A stretch of DNA of 64,000 nt from Thamnaconus septentrionalis (GCA_009823395.1 CM020502.1:27831444-27895443); one strand, 5' to 3'; shown: positions 1 to 11,251, counted from the first letter of the stretch. Numbers and translations are program-made. The notes: a model not told the origin generated them from the sequence alone.

Positions 1-144
1 AAACGTGTTTTTTTTCCGAGTGCGGTTTCATAAAATTCTGTTTCCATATAAACGGCTCCTCACTCTCACCTGTTGAGTGGGTGTGACGAGCAAAACGCCG
101 CCCACTTTACCAAACGACCACCGTCGATGACGGTTGATTTAAAA

Positions 145-146
<2 letters not shown>

Positions 147-181
<35 letters not shown>
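147..181. repeat. (CA)17 microsatellite
   Basis: Uninterrupted CA dinucleotides. Open frames across it translate to Thr-His or Cys-Val runs and are not genes. Confidence 0.97.
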
Positions 182-183
<2 letters not shown>

Positions 184-1676
184 GCTGGCTGTCGCTGTGA
201 GTCCGTCTCAACAGGGAAACGCTGCCTGACATTTCCACGGCGGCGGCGAGGAGGAAGCTGCTTGAAAAGTGGCGGCGGTGGCGGCGACACCCACAGCCGC
301 TCGATAGCGGCCGAGCAGAATCGTTAGATTTCCTCTCAGGTGAAAAGTCGACACCGCACGGCCACTTAGCAGTATGGATCGCACAGTTAAAACAGCAAAA
401 AGGCTGAAGCTTAATGCAATCATTATTATTGCGCCTGTTTCATTGTTGTGTGTATGTGGAGAGGAGTTGTTGTTTTTTTTTTTTACTTTCCGTCCACTCT
501 GTTTGAGCGAAGAGACCCGGACCAGTTGCTTAACTCTGGAACATTTGTAGCACCGAGCGAAGACGCTCTGGTACTATCGAGTAGCAAAAGATGAATCATC
601 TCTCGGAGGCAATTTTCCAATATACGTCCGAGACAGTGAATCTTCAGGAAGCCGATAATCATGTGGTCATTGAGATGCAAAGCGGCTGTTGATTGGCTTT
701 CACATTGCAGAGGCGGGAACTAAAGACACTTGAAAATGTTCAGAGTGAAAATTAGCGTCGCGCCAAAGATTTGAAAGCGGCTCCACTTCACTGAGGTGGA
801 TCAGAATAAAATAAAGAAAAAAATGAACTGGAATGAAATGGATTTCGAGGAAAATCCTGATCAGATGCAGCAGTAAAATGGAAACGTATAACTTTATTGA
901 TACATTTCAAGATCAGATGGGGGATTTTGAATGCAGATCAGCCAGCCACCGATCTAATAAAACATGTTAGATCGGTTGGTGTATGAGTGTGTGAGTGAAT
1001 GAGTGAATGAGAATGAGAGGCCATTGTAAAAGCGTTTTTTTTAGTATTGTCTTGGAACTGGAATGGAGACAAAGGTTTCAAATTAGCATCGTACCAAAAA
1101 GATTTTGAACGGCACCCAACAGTATTCATGTAACTAAATAAAAAATGTTTCCATTCAAACTCTGAACTTCCAAACTCTGGATGTGATACAATCCAAACAG
1201 TTTGGGGGGGGTTGAATTAAACTTTCCCAATGCCACCACCACCAATTGACCACATGGTGGCTCCACTTACTTCAGCCGATGCACAACGAGTGGCCTGGCC
1301 GACCAATGACGATCCGGCACCTCCGCCACTGGAGGAAAATGTTCCGTCCTCCTGCAAGCTAATGATGCTATTTGACGCGGCGGAAACACGCTCACTGTTT
1401 ACGCGGCCAGAGTCTAATCATTAGGAGTGAACAAGAGTGCAACAGCAGGGGCACTCCGGGGGCTCTCATTACAGCGGCCACCGCCACGGCAGGGTGGGGT
1501 GGCGGTGGTGGTGGTGGTGGTGGTGTCGGGGGGGGGGGATCGCTCGATTAGCGTTTTCGCTCTGCCACACGTTCCAGATCCGAGATCTGCAACGTGACGA
1601 AACGATGGCTCATACTTCCAGAAAATAAAAGATTTTTTTTTTTTGCGGATGATCATTGACTCACGGATTCTTCTAC
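182..1676. other. Gene-free stretch with a small local duplication
   Basis: No exon-like or RNA-like signal. A (GGT)8 run at 1501-1525 is followed by a run of G near 1529-1538. A short near-duplicate (AAATTAGC-TCG--CCAAA, then GATTTGAA-like) is at about 750-782 and again at 1079-1114, in the same orientation. Confidence 0.5.
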
Positions 1677-1700
1677 TTATTATTATTATTATTATTATTA
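1677..1700. repeat. (TTA)8 microsatellite
   Basis: Eight tandem TTA units in an AT-rich stretch that continues to about 1760. Confidence 0.9.
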
Positions 1701-1859
1701 CATTACAATACATATTATTAGTTTACAAGTTATTTATTAATTTATATATACATTTTTTGTCATGAAAAGTGAGAAAGCATCTCCGGGTTCCTGGCACGTC
1801 CGCCTGCCTCTGCGACGCTGGTTTTGTAAACAAACGTTCTGTCTCTGGGAACATTATCA

Positions 1860-2365
1860 AGACTAGAGAGTGTTAATGTCGAGACCAGACTAAGACATTT
1901 GGGGTCTGAGACCAAGACAAGACCAAGACTTAATGAAGAAAAATAACAACAAAACAGAAAAAAAAAATGACCAGTATCTTTTTTTAAATCAAGCAACGGC
2001 TCTTTTCACCAGGGCATCGTTGAATATTTTTCTGTAACATTTTGCTGCTTTGCCAACTATTTTGAACCATTTTCAAAAAAACAACTCTGCTTCATAAATA
2101 TAAAAAATAACTTAACTAGGAATCAGGGGGCAGGGTGTCACTCTGGGTGGCACAAACAGAGCGTAAAACGACATCAGCTGGATTCTTTTCCGTTATTATC
2201 TTGTCATTGCAGTGTTGGCTGAGTCTTGATCTGTGATCAGAAATCCACAGTCCGTGCAGTCCGAGACCGAGACAAGACCCAGTAAAAATGCCTCAGAGTC
2301 TGAGACGAGACCCTGGTCTGGAAACCGGTCTTGAGACCAAGATCAATCTCGAGTGCTAACACACT
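1860..2365. mobile_element. Decayed GAGACC/GAGACAAGACC-rich dispersed repeat
   Basis: Both ends are dense in GAGACC, GAGACAAGACC and CCGAGACCGAG motifs: about 1870-1935, and 2235-2365, the latter ending near CTCGAGTGCTAACACACTA. From memory, the reverse complement of the right end (a TAGTGTTGGCACTCGAGA-like start followed by GGTCTTGGTCTC) is a very common interspersed sequence in teleost assemblies. I do not know its class with certainty. The boundaries are approximate and the middle 300 bp is unrelated-looking AT-rich sequence. A RepeatMasker search with a fish library would settle it. Confidence 0.5.
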
Positions 2366-2379
2366 ACAGAAGAGAATGC

Positions 2380-2387
2380 ATCATCAT

Positions 2388-2418
<31 letters not shown>

Positions 2419-2420
2419 AG
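2380..2420. repeat. Compound (ATC)9(AGC)5 trinucleotide repeat
   Basis: About nine ATC units run directly into five AGC units, just after the GAGACC-rich repeat. Confidence 0.9.
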
Positions 2421-2854
2421 CGGCCGGATGACTGACAAGTGTTCTCAGGAATGTGGAGGAATAATAAGAGTGAGGTGGAAAAAGAATGAAGACAGATAAA
2501 CGCACAAAGCAATAAGTGCTCACCGTCAGAGACTTTTGCGGGCGATAATAACAAATAAGAGAGCGAGAGAGTCACAGGTGGGAGCTTTTAAAGCTCGCCC
2601 GGTGTCACGGGGCGCCGCTGATGGGAGCGCATTGTGCGGCGGCGGTGGCGGTGGCGGCGGCGGCGAGTCTTTAATGAGTGACTTAAGTAATGCGCTTCAT
2701 TGCTTCTGACAGGTCCAGCGTCGCCGCCGCCGCCACTGCAATTCACACGATGGCGAGGCAGAGAGAACGCACGCCTCTTTAAGAGCCGCCGACGCCACCG
2801 TCGCCCACGCTACTTCAGACAGACAGACAGACAAATAGACAGACGGCGGCTACT

Positions 2855-2960
2855 TAGCCTTTTGCAATTATGACTTGAAGTTAATTGAGAGGAACGGCGG
2901 GCAGGCATGCTTTTTTTTGAGCCGCCGTTAGAGCTTGTTTATGAAAATAAGCGGCGGTGC
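2855..2960. other. Candidate conserved non-coding element
   Basis: A moderately AT-rich block with motifs such as TTTTGCAATTATGACTTG and AAGTTAATTGA sits inside GC-rich flanks. This homeodomain-motif composition is typical of fish developmental enhancers. Conservation was not tested; this is a composition-based guess only. Confidence 0.22.
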
Positions 2961-3394
2961 CACGGCCGCGCTCCTTCATTTCCCCTTCCTCCTCCTCGCA
3001 ATGTTTATCTTAAGTATGCGAGGCTGTTGCTGTATGATATGAAAGATATATATATGTGAAATGAGGTTTTTATTTATCGCTGTGTGGAGCCTTGAAATAC
3101 AAAACAACAATGTGAGGTCAAAGAGGGGCGGAGCCGTGATGATTTCAACATGGATGCAGCTGAAGTGAAACCTGCAGTTGGTCCAAGTCGTGAAAAAAAA
3201 GAAAAATAAAGTTTGCTCGGACTAAAAACAACAATCAGAGCCGTGGCCTGCGGAGGCGGTCGAGGACTCGGAGGCGACTTGCTCGTCCACGGAGACGGAC
3301 GACTCGAAAAGTAAAAAGACGCAAAGTGTGTGGGTTTGTAATTGACATCGACGGGGAGATGAAGCGCCGCAACTTTCAGTGTTCGCTCCGTCGT

Positions 3395-3500
3395 CCCCTA
3401 ATTAAATAATTTCCTCATGTTGTGATGCAATTAGCAATCAATTAAACACCTGGAGGGACGGCGGCAGCAGCGGCGGCGCTGCGGGGGAAATTAGGCAGCG
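3395..3500. other. Candidate conserved non-coding element, TAAT/CAATTA-rich
   Basis: It contains CTAATTAAATAATTT, GCAATTAGCAATCAATTAA and TGTGATGCAATTAG within about 60 bp, all unique (non-repeat) sequence, next to a GC-rich flank. This looks like a cluster of homeodomain sites. No coding potential is visible. Confidence 0.27.
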
Positions 3501-4969
3501 GAACAATAAAGCGTCTGACTTGGGGGGAGTTTGAGTTGAACTGCTGCACTTTTTGGAAATACGTTTATTTTTTTTTATTTTTTTTGCAGTTTGTTTTTAC
3601 CTCCAAACCCGACGGATCAATCGTGGCCGTTGGTGTTATTGGGAAGCAAAATTCCATCATGTGAGTGAACTTCCAAACTTTCCTGTGAGTTATTTCCTGT
3701 TTTTTCCCACCCAGATTTCATGACGGCCTTGTTATCCATTTAATTAGCGCGCGCCTGCATCTCTCGGCGACGACAACTTTAATTGACAGGCTGTATTGAC
3801 TGATGTATACGTGCTGTCATCGACTAACTCCGCCCCCTTTCACGTCGCCCCCTCCTCCTCGATGTTTGTCATCGCCGGAGGGGAAGAAGAAAACGAAAGC
3901 AGCTTCGGGCCGGATGAATGGTTGGAGCTCTTAAAAGATCAGAGGAGGAGACGAGAGAAGAGGAGGAGGAGGGCGAGGTTGGGGGGAGCGGTAGGAGGGG
4001 GTGAGGAGGAAAGGGGGCGGGGCAGAAAAAAAGGAGAGAAGAGAGGCTGATAAGTTTCAATTGAGGCCAAACTCAATCAGGGCCTCGGGAGATTGGCCTC
4101 GCGAGGATGAAGCAATGTGACAGGCCTAAAGAGGTTAGACGGCAACTTGATCCAATTACAGCTCGGCAATAAACAATCCCAGCATCCCTCTGTCCTCCCT
4201 CCTTCAGCCCCCACAACCCCAGAAGGAGGCGGGCGTCGAGGTGAAACTTGACCCGTCGTTTGGTCGCTGACGGATGTGGCCGAGTTTCTGGCCGACACCT
4301 GATGAGTGACTGATATCAGCAGCGCCACAGTCTCTTCTTCTTCTTCTTCTTCTTTTCTTCTCTTATTATTCGCCACCCCCCCGTCTAGATTAGTGGCGAG
4401 GCCGTCTGCAGATGACGATAATGAGACACTCTATTTCCCCCGCCGGCTGAGAGACAGTCAGACGGACGGATAATCTGGTTTGCGGCAGGAGCCTCATCCT
4501 GCCGGGGCCGCCGCCGCCGCCAACATTAGCGGCGAGACGTATTAGCACATTAGCCTGAATGGGCGATGATGTGTTCTCACTCGGTTAAGTGGCGCATTAG
4601 AGTGGCGCTCTTACGATTATGGCCGCCGCTTTTATGGAGTCGCCAACGACTCCATGGATCACCGAGACGGACGCCACCTGCGGACGGTGCAAAAGTTTGG
4701 AAGAAAAAACAGCTGCGGGCGTTTTAAGGAGGCGGTGAAATTTAGGGGGAAGCGACTGGTTTTAACGCATTTTGGCACAGCTGTTTTCAGTTTCAGACTA
4801 TTTTAAAAATATATAGATATTTTCATCGTTTAAATGTGGAATTTCTGTTTCTTTTCTTTTTTTCAATGTTCCTATTATCCTGTGACTTTCCAAATATTTT
4901 CGACCAATCGTCACCGTGTCTGATTGGTTCTGAATCGGCTTTGAGAGTAAAAAACAAATAAGTAAATAA
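3501..4969. other. Gene-free stretch with purine tract and CNE-like patches
   Basis: A GGA-rich purine tract runs from about 3940 to 4045. Unique, enhancer-like sequence follows at about 4045-4200 (TTTCAATTGAGGCC, TGATCCAATTACAGC, CAATAAACAATCCC) and again at about 4380-4680. A (TTC)n run lies near 4334-4356. No exon or RNA gene is supported. Confidence 0.35.
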
Positions 4970-4977
4970 TTGGTCCT

Positions 4978-5165
4978 CTTGTGATGTCACAAAGGGCACC
5001 AGGATCTCTGCCAAGAAAGTGTGGTCACATCTCATCCCCCTGAGTCGGGCTGTTTTGGCTCCACCTTCTTAAGTTTTTGTTCCCCATTTCCAAAGATGGT
5101 GAGGAAGGTCGGGGCAAGGCGGTGGTTTTTAGCCGGAGGCAGCAAACAGAGGGCTAAATAAACAC
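4978..5165 (-). mobile_element. Dispersed family A copy 1
   Basis: The plus strand opens with TGTGATGTCACAAAGGGCAC and closes with GGCAGCAAACAGAGGGCTAAA, the reverse complements of the two family ends. The shared internal block TGGCTCCACCTTCTT lies between them. This is one of about nine copies in the window. No TIR or target duplication could be defined, so it may be a SINE-like or an inverted-repeat element. Confidence 0.65.
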
Positions 5166-5364
5166 CACATCGTAGAAAGACGTGAACGCGATTCATCTTG
5201 AAGTGAAATTTAGCCGAGGGTGCTGCTAATCAGGAGGTCAGGTGATGCGCTGTGGAGGAAGCAGCTTTAGCTTTAGCTTTTAGCCGCCGATGTTCGGCCC
5301 CCTCGGCTTCCTTGGTTTTTTTTAGATTATTTTCTCTCTCTCTCTCTTTCCCGTCGCGCTCCCC

Positions 5365-5590
5365 GTTAATGGAGCTTTTATGAATCTCAGGCCTCATTTG
5401 TCTCTCATGGTTTTGGGGGCTTTCTGCAGCCCCGACTTGTGTAATAATGGCAAAGCCAATTTGCTTTGTGCAGCGCTAATCTCAACACGCCTCCTTCCCG
5501 CGCCGCGCCTCTTTCATGCCTCCCTAACTGCATTCTGCTCATTCATCAATGATTCTATTATCACTCTGCTCTTCTGACTGGCTCAGTGTG
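5365..5590. other. Candidate conserved non-coding element
   Basis: Unique sequence with GTGTAATAATGGCAAAGCC, AATTTGCTTTGTGCAGCGC, TCATCAATGATTCTATTATC and similar motifs, free of repeats for over 200 bp. An open frame of 65 codons overlaps it but shows no recognisable domain or splice-supported structure. A cross-species alignment is needed. Confidence 0.27.
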
Positions 5591-6777
5591 CGTGTGTGCA
5601 TCTGCATGTGCGTGTATGTGTGTGTTTTAGTGCGCACTCGTTTCTAGGACGGGGGTGGGCGGGTCATAAAACAAAGCCCAATCGTGCCACACCGCACGCG
5701 GCAGCGGCAGCAGCGGAAGTGAAACAACAATAAAACGAAAATTCTCCATTAGCGTCGGAGCCATTATCTCTTTTGAAAGTCGACCCTTTATTTTTTTTTT
5801 AATTCAAGAGGGAAAAAATGGGAAAACACTTGCTGAACCGATCGGGACAACTTGACGAATGTCTAATATTAATTTTATCTATTATATTGAGGGAACATAA
5901 TAACAATGTGGACTAGCGGAGCTGCGTTTAAAAGGAGGTCGGAAGGCCAGAGTCTAGCCAAGTCCGATCCTAGTGACCCAGAACTACTAGAACAACTACA
6001 ACTTCAAATCATCCATATTGTTGTTGGCTGTTTCAATTCTAATTTCAGGGGGGGAAATGGCAGGAAGGTCAGAAAAATATTGACCAGAATTTTTTTGTCA
6101 TAATCTTTTTTTTTTCTTCTTCTTTGCAGCTACACACAATAAGACAAAAATATATCAAGAAAAATTCTACTAATAGTACTGCAGTGAAAAACAGCCCTAC
6201 AGCAGGATTTCTACTCTGACAGAAGGTGAGCGAGGGAAGAAAACTTTTCTTTTCGGCCCTGTTTGCTCAAATTTATCTTGGCTAACTCGACAACAGACAA
6301 TTCAAAAAAGGTGAAACTGGCGACAACAACATCAACAGCAGCAGCAGCAGAAGCAAGAAGTTTCTGGACTCACTCACTTGCTCACAGCTCCACTGATGGA
6401 TGTGAGTCACGTTTGATTTCCAACACATATTCCTGATTTCTTTTGTTTCTTGGCAAAATGATCAAAATTTTAGGTGCAAAATTTAAATTAAACCTTTATT
6501 CAACCCTTGGAAAACCAAAAATTACTTGCAGCCAAGGGTACTGATGCCTCAATTCAGGAGAAAAAAATTAAAGTTTTCGAAGAAAAAAAAAAAAAAACAG
6601 TTTGCAAGTGAATTCTGCTGCTCTTTTTTTATCTCAACATTTCCACGTCGGTTTTTAGAAAGATGTCTGACTAAATATCGAGCATTTCCTCAGAAACATT
6701 TTTCTAACAGGAGCGAAAGGGAATTTTTTTTCATTTGAGAGTGTTAATAAAACCGGGCACTGGTCTGAACTTGACCG
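5591..6777. other. Gene-free stretch, mostly AT-rich
   Basis: Poly-A/T tracts (for example 6581-6597) and a short CAG run near 6339-6350. A GTGT-rich patch lies at about 5588-5625. No element boundaries or exon signals are visible. Confidence 0.5.
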
Positions 6778-6830
6778 GCGCCCCCTGCTGTGCCCCCCCC
6801 CCCGCACACCCCTTCCCCACCCCCTGCTGG
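6778..6830 (-). promoter_or_regulatory. Two adjacent CTCF-like motifs
   Basis: Compared with the published 14-base core CCASYAGRKGGCRS (reverse complement SYGCCMYCTRSTGG), 6778-6791 matches 13 of 14 and 6817-6830 matches 13 of 14, both in minus orientation. A C-rich run separates them. Binding is inferred only from the motif. Confidence 0.3.
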
Positions 6831-7196
6831 TAGAATCTCACACCGAATGTAAAAATTCAGCTTTGAAAAAAAAATACGCTGAACCTCGGAAGGATCGTCG
6901 TCCTTCCAGCGATTCATCTCCGAGAACGCCGGGATATTTTTCCCCAGCTGATGAATGAACGGAGCTCCGTGATTGTGCGTTTCTACTTCATCGTCATCAT
7001 CATCATGTAAATCAGGCAACGTCGTATCGCACATCCATCAAGTTGATTATCGGGAGTTTTTTTTTTTGTTTTTTTTCCATCCGAGCGCCGGGATGATGAT
7101 GATTCAGATTCTGGTTCGGAAGGCTGGGATGTGACTCAGAGGGAACGTTTGTGCATCTCTGAGTGTCACCTGGGGAAGACGGCTGACGTCGTCGTG

Positions 7197-7232
7197 GGGG
7201 TGGGAGGGTTGGGGAGAGGGGGAGGGGTAAGC
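7197..7232 (+). other. G-quadruplex-capable G-rich run
   Basis: More than four runs of three or more G lie within about 35 bases (GGGGGTGGGAGGG, then GGGGAGAGGGGGAGGGG). Confidence 0.5.
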
Positions 7233-7398
7233 GGCGACGAGGAACGCCGAGAATTCCCGTCGCTGCGCCAGGAAAAGCTCATTTCCATCATCTTTTTGGA
7301 ATGGCTGACAAGGATTCTGCCCCCTTGGTGAGGAATTTCGAATCGGAAGTCCACAGGCCGCAACCTGCAGGGGGGCTTCACTTCCTTCCCTTCCGTCA

Positions 7399-7422
7399 GG
7401 GTCAAAGGTCAGATTCCTGACC
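7399..7422 (+). promoter_or_regulatory. DR1 nuclear-receptor motif plus adjacent palindrome
   Basis: GGGTCAAAGGTCA at 7399-7411 is an exact direct repeat of RGGTCA spaced by one base, the consensus for HNF4, PPAR-RXR and COUP-TF. Its second half-site is also the left arm of a palindrome, GGTCAG at 7407-7412 and CTGACC at 7417-7422. Function is unproven. Confidence 0.4.
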
Positions 7423-7789
7423 AGTCAGGAGCTTTTTGATGAAGCAGAATTACAGATACGGACCGATTTCTGTTTTTCCCACCTCGACTTTTCCATCGTT
7501 TGGTCGTTTTTTCTTAATCCTCGGCACTGAGCGTGCGTGAGGTCATCACCGGTCGACGCATCCCACATATCCCAGCGGAGAGAGACCAAAATATATCAGT
7601 GGAAAAAAAAACAACATCAAATGGGGCCTTTGTGGGATTCGGATCTTCTGTGCAGCTGCACACGACCACGTTGGAGGAGGCGGGAAAAAAAAAAAGACGA
7701 CCTGCAGAAAAAAAACAAAAAAAAACAAACAAGCGATTTAAGATGAAATTAGAGCGTCGGAAGACAGGAAGACGGAGGAGAAGCTATTT

Positions 7790-7985
7790 TAGAGACTCAA
7801 TGGTGAATTTGGATGAGTGGAGGTGGGAGGGAGGGTGGCGGGTGGCGGGGGTCAGGCGTGGGAGTGGGTTTCATCTGTGCTGCGAATGTATGAAAGACGG
7901 CCAAGAGAGGGAGGGAGGGGGGAGGAGAGGTGAGGAAGAAGGGGGGAGAGGAGGGGAGGGGGACGAGGAGGAGGAGTGGGATGTG
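7790..7985 (+). repeat. Purine-rich GGA/GGGA tract
   Basis: Almost all A and G with GGAGGGAGGGGGGAGG-type runs, especially 7900-7980. Open frames here read Gly/Glu/Arg on plus and Pro/Ser on minus and are artefacts. Confidence 0.8.
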
Positions 7986-8057
7986 TGAGTCGACGTCAAG
8001 CCGACAGTCTCTGTTGTAATATTCTGCGAGGAGCAGAGGCTGCCAAAAAACACCTCC

Positions 8058-8083
8058 CACACACACACACACACACACACGCA
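8058..8083. repeat. (CA)13 microsatellite
   Basis: CA dinucleotide tract ending in GCACAG. Confidence 0.92.
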
Positions 8084-8467
8084 CAGTCTCGTACCCTGAG
8101 GGGTGAGAAGGGAAGGAGTGAGAAGAAGATGGAGGAGGAGGAGGAGGCCAGATTGCCGGTCGCCACGGCGACGTTCGCACGCGCTCACTCTCGCCGTCCT
8201 TCGATGCCGGCTCGCCGGCTCGCCGTCTCGGGAGCGCAGAAGCAAAGCGGCCGGAAAACCTCGACGTCTCGCCGGTCCGGCCGAGTCGTCCCAACAACTC
8301 CAACTGTAAAAAAACATCTTCTGTGGTTTCCTCTGCGAAGGAGTCGAGTGCCGCGTGATACAACGAAAATACAAATTTGACAATGATGATGTCACGACCC
8401 ATCATCCCGGCCGCAAACCCCCGCGATGCATCGCAACGCACCGGAACACTTCGGAGCAGTGATGTTA

Positions 8468-8839
8468 GCTGCGCTCCCATGACCCCTAGAATTGCGCGAA
8501 ACTTGAATATGGCAATAAAAAAAAAGTGGTCATGGAAACAGCTAAACTTGGAAAAACCTCTCAAATATGGCGAAAAGGTTTTGACGCCCTCACAAGGTGG
8601 ATTTCCAGATGTATCCATATAGAGATATATTGCAAAAGTGTCATGGAAAGACTTTTTTCGCATTTACACGTCACTGGACGTGACATAGAGGGTCACGTGA
8701 CCAGTTCACTTCAAGTGAAAATGTTTTATTTTGCCAGAATTACGGCTTAAGCGCTTCACAAACATGGAAACACCTGCAATTCACCAAAATGTTAGAAATA
8801 TCGCTTTTATTTTGTGAAAACCTGTAATGGAAACACAGC
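8468..8839. mobile_element. Family B inverted-repeat element (MITE), copy 1
   Basis: The left end GCTGCGCTCCCATGACC and right end TAATGGAAACACAGC are inverted copies (TIR about 13-16 bp), flanked by TA on each side (8466-8467 and 8840-8841). Internal blocks (ATATTGCAAAAGTGTCATGG, TTTTCGCATTTACACGTCA, CCAGTTCACTTCAAGTGAAA) recur in the copies at 16893 and 25750. Length 372 bp with no transposase, so it is non-autonomous. TA duplications suggest a Tc1/mariner-type mobiliser; that assignment is inference. Confidence 0.75.
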
Positions 8840-9340
8840 TACTGTCACTCCCGGGGGACAAAATTGTATTTATTTTTTTTAAATTGAAAAACATTTTTGG
8901 CCTTTAGAAACTTTTTTTTAGCCATCAAACGCCCATGACTCAGAAACTCATAACGGAAACATTTGTTGTGAAGCCTGTTTCAGGTCGGAGGCGTCCGGTT
9001 AGCTGTTTTACTGCCGTCCGTGGAAAAAAATGCTTTTCAGGTGCAGTACCCCGAGTGGCCACTGGAGGAGAAAAAAAATGGCCTAATCTGCCTGCAGGTT
9101 GAGGCGCCGCAGCCGCAGGAGGAGGAGCTCAGGAAAAAGCAGACAGAAAACAACAAGTCAAACAGAACAGACGGACGGTATATGCTTGTCGGGCTCAAAT
9201 TTCTCCGCCGGCAACAGGAAGTGGTTGAAAACATCCCGTAAGAAAACTTCAAGGGTGAGAAGAGAGAGAGAGAGCATCAAAACGGTCCGACTTTCATCAA
9301 GGACTCCACTTTTTTCATGACTCGGCACAAATTCATATAA

Positions 9341-9342
<2 letters not shown>
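8840..9342. other. Gene-free stretch
   Basis: AT-rich sequence with poly-A/T tracts, then a GGAGGA-containing segment (9110-9130). No exon is supported. Confidence 0.5.

Positions 9343-9380
<38 letters not shown>
9343..9380. repeat. (AC)14(AT)5 compound microsatellite
   Basis: A CA tract passes directly into an AT tract. Confidence 0.92.
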
Positions 9381-9939
9381 TTATATACTTATTTAAATGG
9401 CCAAACTGTTACTATTCCGACATAAAGGGAAAAGACCTGAGGCAAAGTACGTTGTGGATGAATTAAATTTAATTAAATCAAACGGCGTCGCTCTGCAGTG
9501 ACTGAAGCGACATTCAAACTGCGACTTCAGAAGGGAAAAAAATAAAATAATTTCAATAAATGAATAAAAACCCACAGATGTCTTGGTTACCACAAAGAGT
9601 GACAGTGAGTTTCTGAAGTTTTCAGTCGGGAAGAGCTGAGACAGTGCTAAAAATATATTAATAGGCCAAAAAAAACTGTCCAAACAACTGCAAATGAAAA
9701 CCTGTCACAAACTCAGACACAGTATTAAAGCTGCTGAATTCGCCGACCAGCTGCAGACGCGGCACTGTGAGAGGGGACAGAGGCTCCGCCCCTTCCTGCC
9801 GCAGTGTCTCCAGGGAGGAGGCAGGAGAGCCGACGCTGCCCTGGAAGGACGGAGCGTCGCTCCCTGGAGGCCACCGCTGGAGCTGCAACCCTTTGTTGCC
9901 GCGGCATAATGGCCTTTTAGAAGGGTTGTGTGTCCTGAA

Positions 9940-9940
<1 letters not shown>

Positions 9941-9984
<44 letters not shown>
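9941..9984. repeat. (CA)22 microsatellite
   Basis: Uninterrupted 44-bp CA tract. Confidence 0.97.
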
Positions 9985-9985
<1 letters not shown>

Positions 9986-10030
9986 TATACCAAGAGTCAC
10001 TGTCCACCCTTTACTTGTAATTTATTGTGC

Positions 10031-10245
10031 AAATCACCCCCGGTGATGACACAAAGGGAGATTGACTCCGCTTCCTGGTCAGTGGCCATGCCCTCCAGCA
10101 GCTTCTGGCTCCGCCCTCTTGAGGCCGCCTAGTTCTGTAGCTGTTGTTTTTTTTAACCCCCTCACTGTCCAGACGTGTGGAGCAGGTCCAACAAGGCATC
10201 AGTTATAGTAGAGGGCTGCAAACACAGGGCTAAATACGCAAAAGT
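10031..10245 (-). mobile_element. Dispersed family A copy 2
   Basis: It starts with GGTGATGACACAAAGGGA and ends with GGCTGCAAACACAGGGCTAAA. On the reverse strand it shares the internal blocks GCTCCACACGT-TGGA and GGGCGGAGCCA with the copy at 56588, and AGGTCCAACA with the copy near 34290. At about 210 bp it is the longest clear copy. Confidence 0.7.
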
Positions 10246-10500
10246 TTGGGGTTAGTTGGTAGGAATCATGTGCGAGGGATCCGGGATGGAAAAACTGTGA
10301 AAAATGTTTGGAATGTTTGACCTTTGACCCATCGGAACACACAAATCACTTTAAGTGAACAACTAATTTTTCGCCAATATGTCTGAAATTTTTCGGCTCC
10401 CTTTTCGGGCCCAAACGCTATTAGATGATGGATTTTTTATTTTCTTTTTTTTGAAATTCCCAGCGGGTATGGAAACATCCAGTTAAGTGGCTCCAGCTCC
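10246..10500. mobile_element. Possible decayed family B element
   Basis: It holds CACTTTAAGTGAACAACT, close to the CAGTTCACTTCAAGTGAAAA block of family B, and ends with GGTATGGAAACATCCAGTTA, which resembles the family B terminus. Alignment by eye is weak and the left end is not found. Confidence 0.3.
10318..10330 (-). promoter_or_regulatory. DR1 nuclear-receptor motif
   Basis: TGACCTTTGACCC is the exact reverse complement of GGGTCAAAGGTCA, identical to the DR1 at 7399-7411. It lies in a possibly transposon-derived segment. Confidence 0.4.
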
Positions 10501-10619
10501 AGGCAGGCAGGCGAGCAGACAGGCGAGCGAAGCTTTTAAAAATGTTCACACAGCAGCAGCAGAATAAGAATTCCTGGACGGTGGAAACGTTCCCGAACGC
10601 TTCCGAAGGGAAGCGGCGC

Positions 10620-11250
10620 CGCTGACATTGTTTTTTGTTTCGATTTTTTTATCCTTCAAACTTTAAGCAAAAAAAAAATTGGTGCGTTAAAAAAAACGTG
10701 GTCGTTAGCCACCAGTTCCGTCGCTCTGGAAATAAACACGTCCTTCTGTCGCTGATATTAAAAACCGTCGTCGCCGTCTCGCAGCTGCGGCAGCTTGCAA
10801 AAATAAATGCTGTCACCTGACTCCCTCTGATGCTAAATTTCCCCGACTCCTCGCCCCACGCCGCACCTCCCCCTCACCCAACCCCACCCGTCCCATCAAA
10901 GCGGCCTGCATCGCGCTCAGCTCATCCGCTTTGAAAGCTCCCCTCTAAAGTTAATGGGCCCCGTTAGCCGCCGGAGCGCCGGCCGGGTTTTTTTATTTTC
11001 GAGAGAGAGGGGAAAAAAACAATACAAAAACAAAAAATGACAGGAGCTGACAGGAGCCTTGTTTTACCTCATTTCTTCTCATTTGGCGCTCGTGTCCTCA
11101 TTATGTCAGCGCGGCGATGGAGCCGTGAAGAAGAGAGAAAGGGGGAGGAGCCGCGGGAGGACGAGCAACTCTGCGTCTTGTTGCCTTTCACAACACAAAA
11201 GGCTTCAATCAGGACGGCGCCACTAATTTGCCAGGACCTGTCAGATGTGC
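10620..11250. other. Gene-free stretch with CNE-like patch
   Basis: Unique sequence at about 10905-10990 (AGCTCATCCGCTTTGAAAGC, CTAAAGTTAATGGGCC) resembles conserved non-coding DNA. The rest is AT-rich or purine-rich filler. No gene. Confidence 0.35.
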
Positions 11251-11251
11251 G

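Noticed and set aside
7797..8663. 288-codon open frame on minus
   Set aside because: It crosses a purine tract, a CA tract and the family B element. The composition is Ser/Pro/Arg filler with no family match I know.
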